This document shows positions 32,771 through 44,599 of a DNA stretch of 64,000 nucleotides, in pieces (position 1 is the first letter of the stretch; each line of letters opens with the position of its first letter). The DNA comes from Effrenium voratum (taxonomy: Eukaryota > Sar > Dinophyceae > Suessiales > Symbiodiniaceae): contig CAUJNA010000535.1 of assembly GCA_963377175.1 (NCBI GenBank), forward strand, positions 891,001-955,000, read 5' to 3'. The translations under genes and the position numbers were made by a program. The notes under the pieces were generated by a model. That model was not told the DNA's origin and searched no databases. It saw only the letters and a program-made list of their open reading frames with translations.

Positions 32771-35700
32771 TCAGAGGGCCGCAGGCATTTTCGGCCGCGC
32801 CTTGCGCTCCGCCGCCTTGGAAGTGAAGCGGTGCGAGTTCTTCCGGGCCTCGGAGATGAAGAAGTCGGCGAAGTAGCGCATCACCTGCCAAGGGCCATTG
32901 GTCAGATACCAGCAATAAAACTATCCCGCTGTATATATTTGCATATATACATGTGTATGCATGCATGCTATATATGTATAGGTAGGCAGGTATGTATGTG
33001 TGTGTGTGTATGCAAAGTGATGCAATGTAATGAAATGCAATGTGGTAATGTAATGTAGTGTAAGGTAATGTAGTGTAATGTAATGTAATGCAAAAAAAAC
33101 ATGATATAACGCAACGTAAAGTAAGGTAAGGTAAGGTAATGTATGTAATGTATGCAACGCATGCAACATATGCAATGTAGCGTAATGCAATGCAATGCAT
33201 TGTATGTACGATTCTTTAGGCGGGTTGTGTTGTAAATGGCAACATGAAGTTGCAATGGTTCGCTTCCCGAAACATGCATGGCGTCCTAGTGGTGTCTCTT
33301 TGAAGCAACCGCACAGAGGAACAGCGACACACGCATCTGTGGTCAACCCCATAGAGGATCCAGAACGAATCTTTCTCACACATGCGCCCAATTCTGCAAG
33401 TGCAGTATTTTGGGGCAGGTTGACTGGCAGCATGAGGAAATCCACATGTTGTCACACCCAAAACTCCGCATATTTAGTCACAATCCATCTCCCACTCACA
33501 GTTTTCCAGTTTTTTGGGGGAAAGGCATGATCCAACAAAGCCGGAAATGAGTCTTCTCAAACGATTCTCAGCTGGCTCGTCGAGAAGAGGGCGGTTGCAA
33601 TCATTTGAAAGTGGCTGTTGACGTCTACAGCAAAGCTGAACAACAAATTTAAACTGCAAGTGCATGCGCACTGCAAGAAACATACTATGCACAAACACGT
33701 ATACGTGTGGACATACGTATATATATATATATATATAAATATATATATATATGCTGCTAGTGGGGCCAAGAAGCTATCATTCACAGGGTGACACAATACC
33801 TGTACCTATGTTGAAGTCACACAAAGGCTATGCTACTTTGGACGTTGGCGGAAGACAGCAGCATCGCTTTGAGCTTTCCTTGTGGCAAGAGGTCCGCGCA
33901 CGTCCACGAAAAAGGGGTATGAACGAGCACAGCTTGATGGATGGTAGTCATTTAGCCTGCCACCATGAATCCCTTGTTTAGAATATACATCCCTTGGGGG
34001 GGCCTAGTGACACTTACAGTATACATTGTGGCAGGTTGCTCGCTCCAATTTCCACTGGCCGGAATCGTTTGATTCCAAGACAACAAACAAAACTAGACCA
34101 CGGTTGGCCCGAAAGCATCACAGCCCCGTGACCATTCTGCGCAAGTTGCTCTGGGCAAGGTGCTTTGCGCAAACTGGTCTGTACAAGTTGCTCTGCGCAA
34201 GTTGCTCCGGGCAAGTTGCTCCGTGCAAATGTCTCTGTACAAGTTGCTCTGTGCAAGTTGTTCTGTGCAAGTTGCGCTGCGCAAGTTGCTCTGCGCAAGC
34301 TGCTGTGCGCAAGTTGCTCTGTGCAAGTTGCTTTGCGCAAGCTGCTCTGTGCAAGAAGCTCTGTGCAAGTTGCTCTGCGCAAGCTGCTCTGTGCAAGTTG
34401 CTCTGTGCAAGTTGCTTTGTGCAAGCTGCTCTGTGCAAGAAGCTCTGTGCAAGTTGTTCTGTGCAAATGTCTTTGCGCAAGTTGCTCTGTGCAAGCTGCT
34501 CTGTGCAAGTTGCTCTGTGCAAGTTGCTCTGCGTAAGTTGCTCTGCACAAGTTGCTCTAGGCAAGGCGCTCTGCGCAAACTGGTCTGTGCAAGTTGCTCT
34601 GCGCAAGCTGGTCTGTGCAACTTGCTCTGCGCAAGTTGCTCTGCGCAAGTTGCTTTATGCAAGTTGCTCCGTGCAGCTTGCGAAGCCCGCCCGCGAACCA
34701 GGGGGGAATCGAACGCGCGACCCGCCGGGAGCAGGCGCGCGAACCACGAGACAACTCCCGAGGACCAGCTCGAACAACAAAAGTCGCAAAAGACCTCGAG
34801 ATTGTGCACCTCGACCACGACGATCCCGCAGAGTCGCGCGAGCCAAAACAAAATTGCAAAAAACCTCGAGCTTTTGCACCTCCGATCCCCGCAGAGGCTC
34901 GCGCGAGCCAAAACAAAATCGCAAAAAACCTCGAGTTTTTGCAAGTCGACCACGCCGATCCCCGCACAGATTCGCGCGGGCCCAAACAAAATCGCAAAAA
35001 ACCTCGAGTTGTTGCACCTCGACCATGCCGATCCCCGCAGAGGGTCGCGCTGGCCAAAACAAAATCGCACAAACCTCGAGTTTTTGTACCTCGACCGCGC
35101 CGATTCTCGCAAAGGGTCGCGCGAGCCAAAACAAAATCGCAAAAAACCTTGAGTTTTTGCACCAATCCCCGCAGAGGGTCGATTTTCGTAGAGTGTCGTC
35201 GGCACTACCCCGCCGCCCTAAGAAGAGATTTTAACTCCTCGCAAGTCACTTGACTCCTTGCACTTGCAACTTGCACTTGACTCCTTGCACTTGCAACTTG
35301 CACTTGACTCCATGCACTTGCAAGTTGCACTTGACTCCACGCACTTGCACTTGACTCCTTGCACTTGCAACTTGCACTTAACTCCGTGCACTTGCAACTT
35401 GCACTTGACTCCATGCGCTTGGCTCCTTGCAAATTGTAATGACTCTCATGACTCCTTGCAATGACTCCTTGCAATGACTCCTTGCAATGACTCCTTGCAA
35501 TGACTTTCATGATGATGATTCCTTGCAATGATGACACCTTGCAATGACTTTCGTGATGATGATTCCTTGCAATGACTCCTTGCAATGACTCTCATGAGAA
35601 CAACTCAAGTGAACCCAGCGGAAGAACCCTTCGCCATGCTTTCGGGAATATAATTAATTAAACCAATCGAACACAAACAAAAATCCAGCAAATCGCATCA

Positions 35701-38382
35701 GGCCCTGGGGCACAAAACCAACCCTCCCACCTCGACGGCGTGCTGAGAATGGTTGATCCCCTGCTCGTCGGCGTCCCAGTAGTACCTTCACTTTGACTGT
35801 ATCCTGGACTTCCTTTGCAATCTGTTTGAAACTACTGCTTGGGCGGTGCCCCAAATTGGTGAGTTGGAACAACTTTCGTTCCTTTTTGATGGCCACTTTA
35901 ATGGTCCACAGTATGCTTGGCAACCCGATCTTGCAACCTTTGAAGGATGTCCACAATTGTTGCAAGATACGCCTGCCTACAAACGCTAGAGAAGTGTGGG
36001 ACAGGAGCGGATGGTGCTTGTTCCGGCTGAACCCTGGGAATTCTTTTTTGTGCAGAAGCCTCTGACACTAGCTGGTACTGGACGGCTATACTTCTAGGTT
36101 CCCCATCATGTGGAAATAGCTGGATTTTGAAAAGAACGATAGTTGAACAAAATGGGGAATCAAACCAAAATAACGGAAAATAATTGGCCCTTCTTGAGCT
36201 GGATTTACTGAACGAAGTCTTGACAGTTGTTTGCTCATCAAGAAGGACTCTCATTAGGATAGCAGGTTCGAGGTGGGGAAGTGAAACTGAAAATTTTAAG
36301 CTGCGTGTGACTGTGGATGAATCCGAACCATAACTGCAATAATGCACTAAGAAAGGAAGCGTTATCATGCGGAAAACCACCAACCAAAGTCGTGCGGAGG
36401 TGGCTGTAATTTACCCAAGTAATGTGCAAAAGTGTTCACAGTCTCTTGTGAGTATTTGTTTCGTCACAAGAGATTGTGAGTATAGTTGTTTCATCTAGAC
36501 CAAGGCATACGATGGCAGAAGCAGGGCTCTCCTCTTTCCAGAACCCTTAGAGGCTTCACATCCAGTCTCAGAGCATCTTGCCGAGTAGCAGCGAACGCTC
36601 CGGGTGAAACTGCACCGCGTAAATGGGATGATGTCGGCCCTCGATGGCAGACACGAAGCGGCTGCCATGTCCTTATCCAAGTCGGCGAATGGACCCTACA
36701 GGAAAAGCGTATGGGACAAAACTGAAGGCTCCAGACAGGGATCCTTACATTATACACCTGAACATTGCCTTGTAAACGGTGGTGTCCCTGTATTTTGGTG
36801 GAAAAGGCCATGTTTCAAATGGGCAAAATGTATCTTTTAAGGAGCCCTGCTCCATGCACGTAACATGTTCAGGTTGCTTCAACGTAAATGCAAATGTGTG
36901 CTGTTGGAATCGTTCAGGTAGGTGTTAGCGAGTTCAATGGCGCGCGAGCCGCCCGCACAACATCATTTACGCATGTGCCGTCTTCGTTCGAAACGTGGAG
37001 TTGACAAGAAAGCAAACACGCTCAAACACGTTTAGCAGACAATCAACATAAGGTGAATCGAATAGCAGGTTTTCTGGCTGCTATGCCATCCTGGGTTCCA
37101 TGAGCGCCTGCACTCCTCTCGGAATATATGTTCTGCTTCTGCCGCCGGCTGGAATTCAATGGCTCCAAACTTTTTTGTTTTTTCTTCGCATAGGTGGCAT
37201 AAAATTCAGAAGGGGGGTATGGTTTCAACCCTGGAGGTGGACCCTCTGGGTACACGACCTTCGCCCTAGAGGGGTGTCTGCAACAAACAACGTGCCTCCC
37301 AACGTTCGGAACCAAGTCGTTGCACGCATACTTGTTGTGACGCATGACAAAGCCAGAAACCAAGCGTTTGAAGACTGCTGCCTGCACCACTAAGACTGCT
37401 GCCTGCACCACTACATGTGCTGCATCCTTCCTACTGCGCTCACAAACCATTGTTTAACGCCAGACCCTACCATGATGTCAAACATCTGCAACTCGGAAGC
37501 TACACACAAACATGTTGTCACCATTGTCACTAGTATAGTATAGCTAGAGGCCGGTGTCAAATAAACGCGAAGGAATGACAGCCCTGTGAACTGGAAATTT
37601 CACCGACATGCCTCGCCTATGCAAGTCCAACTGTCCTGCAACTCTAATAACACCCATGTGGATTGTGAGGCTTGTGGGTTTTGCCTTGTCTGTGCACATT
37701 TCTGTCGCCTGTTGTTGCACGGTCTCTGTTTGGCTCGGCTGAGAAACACAAGCAAGGCGAATCTATAGAAATATAGCCAAGGTCAAGGCACCACACTGCG
37801 ACACCCAGCGCACTTTTCTTGTTGGTGTCTTATGCAAAGGCAGGGAAATCCAGGGAAGCGGCATGAGGAATCCCTCCACCAAGTACGCACAGCGGGTCCT
37901 AACATGAGCCACTGTTCCCTAATCACGTTACATGGGTTTTGGGCAGTGCTCTGGCTTTGCTTCCAAGCGTCTGTCCTTGTTGGTCGCCAGCACTGAAAAC
38001 ATCTCTGCCAGCCGCTGGTTCTTCTGGAAGGCTTCTGGGGACACCCCGTCGTGGTGGTAGTTATAGGTGATGTTTTCCTCAGGAGGCGCAAACGCCGCAA
38101 CATTTCGAGTTGGGAGCCGGACCTCCTGACGGATTTGTGTGGTCAGTGTGGCCAGATATGACCTCGCTAAAAAGTACCACGACTTTCTTGGCAGGGCCTC
38201 CTGAACTGTTCAAGGAACCACGAGCGCTGGCAAACCATAGACAAACCCTTTGTGTCATCTTGTCATCCCCTCTCAGCCTCCCTTGCCACAAAAAACCGCT
38301 AGGGATTGTGCTCTAAACGGTCAAAAGGAGTGGACATATGGCCAACACGCAATCCGTCTACGGCAATTCTGGTTTGTGTTTC

Positions 38383-38420
<38 letters not shown>

Positions 38421-41400
38421 AGTTGCGGACGAAATCTCTTGATAACTTGAATGCCATTGATAATTTGGGTGGGCCCCTATCGGTTATGCAGCGTTTGAAG
38501 GTCCAGCTCGAAAATCGCAACTTGGTAGTACAAGTCTAGTACGCGAAGTACACTTCCGCAGCTCCAGCTCGAAAATCGCAACTTTGTAGTACAAGTCTAG
38601 TACGCGAAGTACACTTCCGCAGCTCCAGCTCGAAAATCGCAACTTTGTAGTACAAGTCTAGTACGCGAAGTACACTTCCGCATCTCCAGCTCGAAAATCG
38701 CAACTTTGTAGTACAAGTCTAGTACGCGAAGTACACTTCCGCAGCTCCAGCTCGAAAATCGCAACTTTGTAGTACAAGTCTAGTACGCGAAGTACACTTC
38801 CGCAGCTCCAGCTCGAAAATCGCAACTTTGTAGTACAAGTCTAGTACGCGAAGTACACTTCCGCAGCTCCAGCTCGAAAATCGCAACTTTGTAGTACAAG
38901 TCTAGTACGCGAAGTACACTTCCGCATCTCCAGCTCGAAAATCGCAACTTTGTAGTACAAGTCTAGTACGCGAAGTACACTTCCGGAGTACGCGAAGTAC
39001 ACTTCCGCAGCTCCAGCTCGAAAATCGCAACTTTGTAGTACAAGTCTAGTACGCGAAGTACACTTCCGCATCTCCAGCTCGAAAATCGCAACTTTGTAGT
39101 ACAAGTCTAGTACGCGAAGTACACTTCCGCATCTCCAGCTCGAAAATCGCAACTTTGTAGTACAAGTCTAGTACGCGAAGTACACTTCCGCAGCTCCAGC
39201 TCGAAAATCGCAACTTTGTAGTACAAGTCTAGTACGCGAAGTACACTTCCGCAGCTCCAGCTCGAAAATCGCAACTTTGTAGTACAAGTCTAGTACAAGC
39301 TCCATCTTCGAGTACACGCCCATGGCTCGAAAGGGCTGCTTCTCACGCAGCGCAGGTTTCGTAAAGAAAGGTGTATCGGTCGGCGTATCGGGCGGGGGTA
39401 TCGGTCGGGCGGGCAGACGTTTGCGGGTTTAAGAGAAGTCTTTGTTGAGAGTTCACAAACATGAGGGGCTGCTAGCACAAAGGAAACGCAATGGGAACCT
39501 ATGTTCAATGCAATGTACTTCAACTCGAGCCAGCTGCTGCAAAGTACAAATCTCGGGCCAGCTGCTGCAAAGTCACTGCAGCCTCAAAATTTATCGTCCT
39601 TCAACATTATGTGTATTATGTGTATGTTAACCCTTTCAAACAATCAGGGGTATCGGTTTTGGGTGGGCCCCTATCGGTTTTGCAGTCCTTGGCTGCTTTG
39701 GGTGACCCCACGGCGGCCCGCATACTACTGAATACTACCGAAGATTTTGTCGGATGCTCATATATATATATAGTATTGCTCACCCCGCTTCCATGGAGTT
39801 TACCAAAATGGAGAACCAACGGCTTGCACTGATCACCAAGCCCGGTCTGACAGCTTGGCGGACATTTTTCCAGGCACAAGCAAGTCAAAAATTGCCCCTT
39901 GTGGAAGCTGATGTCATTTCGTGTTGCCTAGGAAGGAGTCCTATGAAGAGTCGCCAATTTTGGGTGGACCGGATTGGGCAACAGGATTGGGCTGCATTGC
40001 TCCCCCCAAATGCCTCTTTATGGAGAAATCCCCACAATGCTGGTGAGCTCAAATTGCCTTCTCAAGTCTTTCGGAAGCAATCCTGTGCTTCCTTGGACGG
40101 AACACCAAAGAAAAGAGAGGTGTCGCGAGAGAGCCATGCTCTCACGATTGGCCAGTGGGCGTGTTCATGCGCCCGTGCCAATAATGCCAGGGCTTTATCC
40201 CAGGTACCAACAACCCAGCGAGTCATGGTGTGTTCTGCTTGGACAAGCGGTTTGGTTGACTGCTTTGGTACACATTCCCGTTCAGCCAAGAAAACTACCC
40301 CGATCAGATCCAAAAAACAATTCATCTGAATCTGCTTCAGGAAAAATAGGCGATGTTCCCCCGTGGATGAAACCTGCCGCGGATCCTTTCAAGATTGTTT
40401 TTTTTTCAAAGACCTTGGGATCTGGCGAGTTCCATAGATAACGTGGATGCGAAGCCAGGCTCCCCGCCGAGGAGCTTGGATCAGCGCCCTGCGCAGGTCT
40501 GCGGGCAGTTGGCGCAGCAGGCGCGAGGTCCAAGCGGCCGCGGCGGGCTCAACAGGCAGCGAGTAGTCCTGAACAGGGCGCGGTGAGACGAGTCCCATGA
40601 AACGAACCTCTTTGGTACTGAAACAGTACCCTTATGGCTAAGACCCAACGATGAAGACCCACGGATGACTGTTTAAGGGATATGACAAAACACAAAACGA
40701 AATCTTGCTGCGAAAAGCTGTGTGAGACAGAGAGAGAAGGAAAGGGGTAGGTAGCCCGTAAGCTTTGACCCGGTGGCACTGTATTTGAGATAAGCCCAGG
40801 TCCAGGGATGTCATCGCATGTTCCCTGAGCGAAGGGGGGCCACTTGCCCCCTCTTCCCGATTCCTGCAAATGAATCACCGAAGCTTTTGCAGGCTTCGAA
40901 TCAAGGTCGTGCAGTTTAGCAGTGTGTTGCAGCTGCTCACTTACATGTGTCGGGAGATCTTTGTCAATGGGAGGGAGGACCAGACATGAAATTCCAGGGG
41001 TCACACCCAATTGCCCCTGCTCCCATGTCAAACGGAGGAGGGGTCATGAGCACCGCGCAACGCTGACCATGTCATGATGTGGGCTCTTTCTAAGGTGACC
41101 GCTCGCTTTCTGCAGTGAACCATTCCGAGGTGTTTGAGGGCAAAGCAACAACCCCGCGACTTTTCAACAGGTGGCTCGAAATCATCTCAAATTTGAGGTG
41201 GGAAAACAACATGCTTGGGGGAAGAGCCTTGGTGGAAATTGCTGGGTGGAAGCAACATCTGCTAAGTCTGGACCCAAGTCGGTTGATATTAGGGTCTCTG
41301 GAAGCAGAATGAAGCAGAACCCCACGACACTTCCCCTAAGTTCTGCCCTATTCCAAATTTGAGCCGCCGATCTCGGGCCTTGGTGTCGAACTTGAAGGTC

Positions 41401-44400
41401 TCCAGGACGGAGCTGTTGCCTGACGGCCGAGCGAGTGGCAGGCCACCCAATGGGTCCAAGTACTCTATGTATGTGTATATATATATATATATGTTTTTTT
41501 TGGGGGGGGGGTTAGCTAGAAGGGGCTTTGTTTTATCCTAGATGTTCAGATTTGAGATTTTGGGATTGTCAAAGGAAGTTTGTCGAATGGAAAGTCCCGA
41601 GAAGTTTCATCGGAGTAAAACAAAAAAAAGGAAAAGGATATTGCAGGCTCCGGGTTCCTCTGTTTGCAAGGAAGCCTTCGGAGCTTACATCCTTTTGGTG
41701 CTGTCCATCTGAACGAAGTTCCAGCAGGGCTTGACTTCTATCCTTTCATCAACAAACTGAAGGCATCTGCAAGAAATGGCATTGACCAAGAAGGACTCTT
41801 TTCCACTTCCAGGTCCGTAGGTGGCAGCATCTTATTTTTACCGACAGGAGCCATCCGGTTTTCCGCCAAAAGATGGAGGGAGCCAGAAAGGTGCAAGTGA
41901 GGTCCTAGACCGACCTCTTGGATTGGAAGATACCAACAAGGGATGCATACAGGCCCCGTATGATGCTTAGGTTTGGACCATGACCGACGCGGCAAGTCTG
42001 GCGCATCTCAGGCGATTCGGATCCCTGCTCCACGCATCCCAGTCCAAGTCAATTGGTCCGCCGGGGGAAGTTGAGTCATCAAATCCAGACTGGAACAGCA
42101 AGTGAGTGTCCACGTTGAACAAAACAACTGACTCGCTGTTTTCTCAACTGCTCTAAGCTTGATGGTGCCTGAACATTTCGTGGTTGCTTCCCCGATACAT
42201 GCTATCAAGGGCCATAAAGGTTCATTTAAGCGGTATGATTTCGTCAAGGCTCCCGCCTACATCCTTATAAAACGCCTGTATACAAAGCAACACAAACTAA
42301 GCCCATGTGGCTCCACCATCCAAGTAATAGACACCCCCTGGAGGTTTGGACTTGCTCAAAAAATGACATTCCTCGGCTTGCAGCTCCGCTTCCATGGAAA
42401 CCCCTGCCAGGGTCCCCACCTGTAGACCTCTCGGTCATCAGTGCAGGTTGGCTCAGGTGGCGCCGACGGTCACTGCTGGCCAGAAAATGCAATGCTTGCT
42501 GGTGTGAATTGCGAACCACAATCAAAACCTGGTATCACAGGGGTCTGCCCAAAACTAGGCCTTGCTCTGCCCAGGTTTTGATTCTGGCTTGGGAGTAAGC
42601 AAAAAATCGATCGCCCAATGGGCCCAATGACTGGGAATGGGGCTTCCAAACTTGGCACACCCCCATCCAAGCGCACCTGACTCACCTCTCCAATCCCGGC
42701 CCCGATTCCGGCCTGCTTGCGCCACAGCCAGGGTCTGCAAGCCCAAGCAGGTGCCCCATAGCGGCACAAGATCCCCGGCCTGGCTGCTGTTCACCGTCAG
42801 CTGCAGCAGCAGAGAGGCTGCGTGCATGTACCTAGCCAACCGCATCGTGCGCTTGGAAGTCACCGCGTTCCTTTGAGGTGGAATGGTAGCGCATCTCGGA
42901 AAAAACCGCGGGGACGGCGCTTTTCTTGTGAAGTTGCCATGGATGAAATGAAACCCACGGTTTTGCCATCGGCTCACCGGTGGCTGACTGAAGGCTGCTG
43001 CATCTGCCCACAAGCCCCTGCAAGTGCCAAGGACAGAAAGTGCTTGGCCCCCCCCCTTGGGTGTCCTGATTTTTCCTCTCGCCTTTTGAAACTTTGTTCC
43101 CGGGAGCCCCGGCTGGGCAGCTTCAGGGGAGGCATCAGCAATGTCCAGATCCCCGCCAGTCAAGAGCACGCCGTTCACCGAGTGGAAGGCCTCCGGCCAT
43201 TGGAGAAGTGGGCCATAGCCAAAGCCAAGGTCCTTGAGAGGAAACATTTGGGGACTCAGCCTCAGCCAGGCGAGCAAAGAGCCTTGGGAAGGGGGTTCAT
43301 GACGGTTCATGGCCTTGGCCCCTAAGCCTGCGCCATGGCCGTATCCGCCAGGCTAGCCTTATCCGAGGGCCCATGAAACAAGGGCCAACAGAAGAGCGAC
43401 CCGAAAAGACTGCACTTGTTAGGCCCATTCTTCCCAAGGCCTACAAAGGCACCCCAAGCCAATGAAGCTTCTGAAAATGCGGCAGCAAATTAAAAATCCC
43501 ACAAATGGGCGAAGTTCTAGCTGTCCAAGAACAGAAATGGGCTCCGCTTGCATTGTCTTGCATTTGGAGCGGTGGTTTCTCAAACTTGACTCACCGAATC
43601 TCTCACGAGAAGCCTAGCTGAGGTTGCAAGATTCCCGGAATGAAACATTAAACATTCCAAATTCGTCTGCTGCAAAGGTGATCCTCTACGTCTACTCGTA
43701 GTTGGGTGACTTTCAAAGTGGCCCCGTCAACAATCAGGCTCGTTCAGGAACCCGTCTTGACTGGACCATAGACTGCTGGACGGTTTTGACCATATGCAAC
43801 CCCTCAAACCCCACGGCGAATGTCGGTGAAAACCAACAGCTTGCTGGTGCCTGCCACGCTGCGCACCTCTCGCGTGCAAACAAACAAATGTGCGGGTGGT
43901 TTCAGAGCAGATTTGGGTTCTTGGCCACTGGGATCTTGCAAGAGGTTGTTGCCTAGCGGAGTCTTGTTGGTCTTCTCTGCATCCATGTTGCTTCCTTGCT
44001 TAATTCCTTCGAACTGAACAAACGCGTCACTGGCACCTGTAGGTTCCATTTTTTTGGCAAGCCTGGGTCAGCTCTTGGTCGCTCCAGTCGTAGAGAATGG
44101 GCACCGCCTGTGCCCCGCTCTCCACGTATTTCACCTGGGCCCGGGAAAGTGGCCCAAAAGAACAATTTTCCGCAGCCATGCACAGCGGACCAAGCCCTCT
44201 GTGAAGCGTACCGCGTGGGAATAGCCTTGTTGGGGACGCATCTTCGTGAGCTCGAATTGTGAAGCATAAGGGAAACCTTCAAGGGGACCCTACAAATGAC
44301 CCACACGTTTAAAACAACGCGTTCCCCGCATGAGTCGCAACCACAACCTGGTATCAAAGGAATCTATCCAGAACCATGTAAGAAATCCAAAGAGCGGCCG

Positions 44401-44583
44401 CCTCTACTTGGGAAGGTGCCCTGCACCAACCTTTCCTGGTGTTGATTTGGGCTCTCCTTCGAGTGCACTTCGATACGAGAGCATCCAGAGTCACATAGAT
44501 GGAGCCGAAGCAAGAGCTTCGTCCCAGCTCCGAGAGGTCGGAGTCGGTGATGCAGGATCGGCCGGTGGGCAGCGTTAGAATTC
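32771..44583 (-). CDS. Gamma-glutamyl hydrolase (folate gamma-glutamyl hydrolase), ten exons, 5' end missing
   Basis: Removes the poly-gamma-glutamate tail of folates; family members are usually vacuolar, lysosomal or secreted. Exons (minus): 44583-44495, 44134-44063, 43190-43140, 42851-42713, 41419-41379, 40568-40476, 38077-37972, 36671-36593, 35785-35731, 32884-32771. They total 839 nt and stay in one frame to a TGA, giving 278 full codons plus a split codon at the 5' end. Motifs in family order: ILTLPTG, VKYVESGAQAVPILYDWSD, VNGVLLTGG, GDLVPLWGTCLG (nucleophile Cys), SLPVEP, ENITYNYHHDG, FVSAIEG, IYAVQFHPE (catalytic His and Glu), YYWDADEQGINHSQHAVE, and YFADFFISEARKNSHRF. The human enzyme shows the same order. 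Donors are two GT, six GC and one GA; acceptors are AG, followed by G in nine of ten. The exon(s) with the start codon and signal peptide were not found. Exon 42851-42713 has the least certain acceptor. Confidence 0.9.
33005..33200 (+). repeat. TAATG-type pentanucleotide repeat
   Basis: Degenerate GTAATG / GTAATGTA units, with AAGGTAAGGT and GCAATGCAAT variants, preceded by GTATGT repeats. It is intronic relative to the minus-strand gene. Confidence 0.85.
33716..33752. repeat. AT microsatellite
   Basis: Alternating TA run broken once by AAA. It lies in the last intron of the gamma-glutamyl hydrolase gene. Confidence 0.95.
34136..34680 (+). repeat. 14-bp satellite GCAAGTTGCTCTGT
   Basis: About 38 tandem copies of GCAAGTTGCTCTGT, with C/T and G/A variants and occasional longer forms (GCAAACTGGTCTGT). 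A 14-base unit cycles through three frames every 42 bases. This explains the long Leu/Cys/Ser frames on both strands (34026-35234, 34093-35205), which are not genes. Confidence 0.95.
34701..34772 (-). repeat. tRNA-like element (possible SINE head or tRNA relic)
   Basis: On the minus strand a B-box-like GTTCGATTCCCC (34714-34703) follows, about 45 bases downstream, an A-box-like TTGTCTCGTGG (34755-34745). The T-arm stem does not pair and no full cloverleaf can be drawn, so this is not a functional tRNA. It sits exactly between two satellite arrays. Confidence 0.35.
34775..35190 (+). repeat. About 70-bp satellite, six units
   Basis: Units share AACAAAATCGCAAAAAACCT, CGAGTTTTTGCACCTCGACC, GCCGATCCCCGCAGAGGGTC and GCGCGAGCC. 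The segment TCGACC...GCAGAGGGT loosely resembles the 72-bp satellite at 10.04-10.58 kb, which has a similar period. Confidence 0.9.
35243..35590 (+). repeat. 27-bp and 13-bp related repeats
   Basis: First five or so units of CTTGCACTTGCAACTTGCAC followed by TTGACTC. Then 13-base ATGACTCCTTGCA units with ATGATGATTC insertions. The two share CTCCTTGCA and probably have a common origin. Confidence 0.9.
36593..36671 (-). CDS. Gamma-glutamyl hydrolase, catalytic His/Glu exon
   Basis: Encodes FVSAIEG and IYAVQFHPE, the block carrying the catalytic His and the adjacent Glu. It starts with two bases completing an Arg codon from exon 38077-37972 across a GA-AG intron. It ends with two bases completing a Ser codon across a GC-AG intron. 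Confidence 0.9.
38390..38417. repeat. AT microsatellite
   Basis: Pure alternating TA run in the intron between gamma-glutamyl hydrolase exons 40568-40476 and 38077-37972. A TATATATATA run also occurs near 39762, beyond the 61-bp array. Confidence 0.95.
38463..38487 (+). repeat. Direct repeat flanking the 61-bp array (left)
   Basis: TTGGGTGGGCCCCTATCGGT then TATGCAG, repeated at about 39659-39684 with one base changed. The two copies bracket the 61-bp satellite on both sides. They could be remnants of an insertion or of the unit that expanded. Confidence 0.75.
38500..39297 (+). repeat. 61-bp satellite, about 13 units
   Basis: Units of 61 bases: CCAGCTCGAAAATCGCAACT, TTGTAGTACAAGTCTAGTAC, GCGAAGTACACTTCCGCAGCT. 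They are almost identical, with a GCAGCT/GCATCT variant at the junction in a non-random order and one 22-base partial unit at about 38982-39003. The unit contains nested GTAC palindromes. It is intronic relative to the minus-strand gene. Confidence 0.97.
42713..42851 (-). CDS. Gamma-glutamyl hydrolase, catalytic-Cys exon
   Basis: Encodes LARYMHAASLLLQLTV followed by GDLVPLWGTCLG. The Cys corresponds to the nucleophile of this class I glutamine-amidotransferase-like family. It ends GCA-G with a GC donor and joins the next exon (41419) as a split Gly codon. The 251-codon frame 42555-43310 that covers this exon and the previous one is accidental read-through of a 288-base intron. Confidence 0.9.
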
Positions 44584-44599
44584 CTGGCGATCGGATGCA

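Larger units (their letters stand above)
32885..35730 (-). other. Last gamma-glutamyl hydrolase intron, repeat-filled
   Basis: A 2.85-kb intron bordered by GAG/GTGGGA and CCTTGGCAG/G. It contains, on the plus strand, TAATG-type repeats, an AT tract, a 14-bp array, a tRNA-like element, an array of about 70-bp units and 27/13-bp repeats (listed separately). Confidence 0.8.

Noticed and set aside
34026..35234. Frames of 330-400 codons on both strands with Leu/Cys/Ser repeats
   Set aside because: A 14-bp unit read in three successive frames gives a 14-residue repeat; the region is an intron of the minus-strand gene.
36582..36671. A two-base frameshift making the gamma-glutamyl hydrolase a pseudogene
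   Set aside because: The apparent shift before HGSRFVS disappears when the GA-AG intron is placed between exons 38077-37972 and 36671-36593.
38500..39297. CRISPR-like array of regular repeats
   Set aside because: Units abut directly with no variable spacers and the context is a eukaryotic intron; it is a satellite.
39754..40329. A 191-codon plus-strand ORF
   Set aside because: It has no motif, lies opposite the minus-strand gene within its longest middle intron, and has no codon bias like either the host exons or the island.
42555..43310. A single 251-residue minus-strand protein
   Set aside because: It contains two true gamma-glutamyl hydrolase exons but reads straight through the 288-base intron between them; the family alignment only works when that intron is removed.
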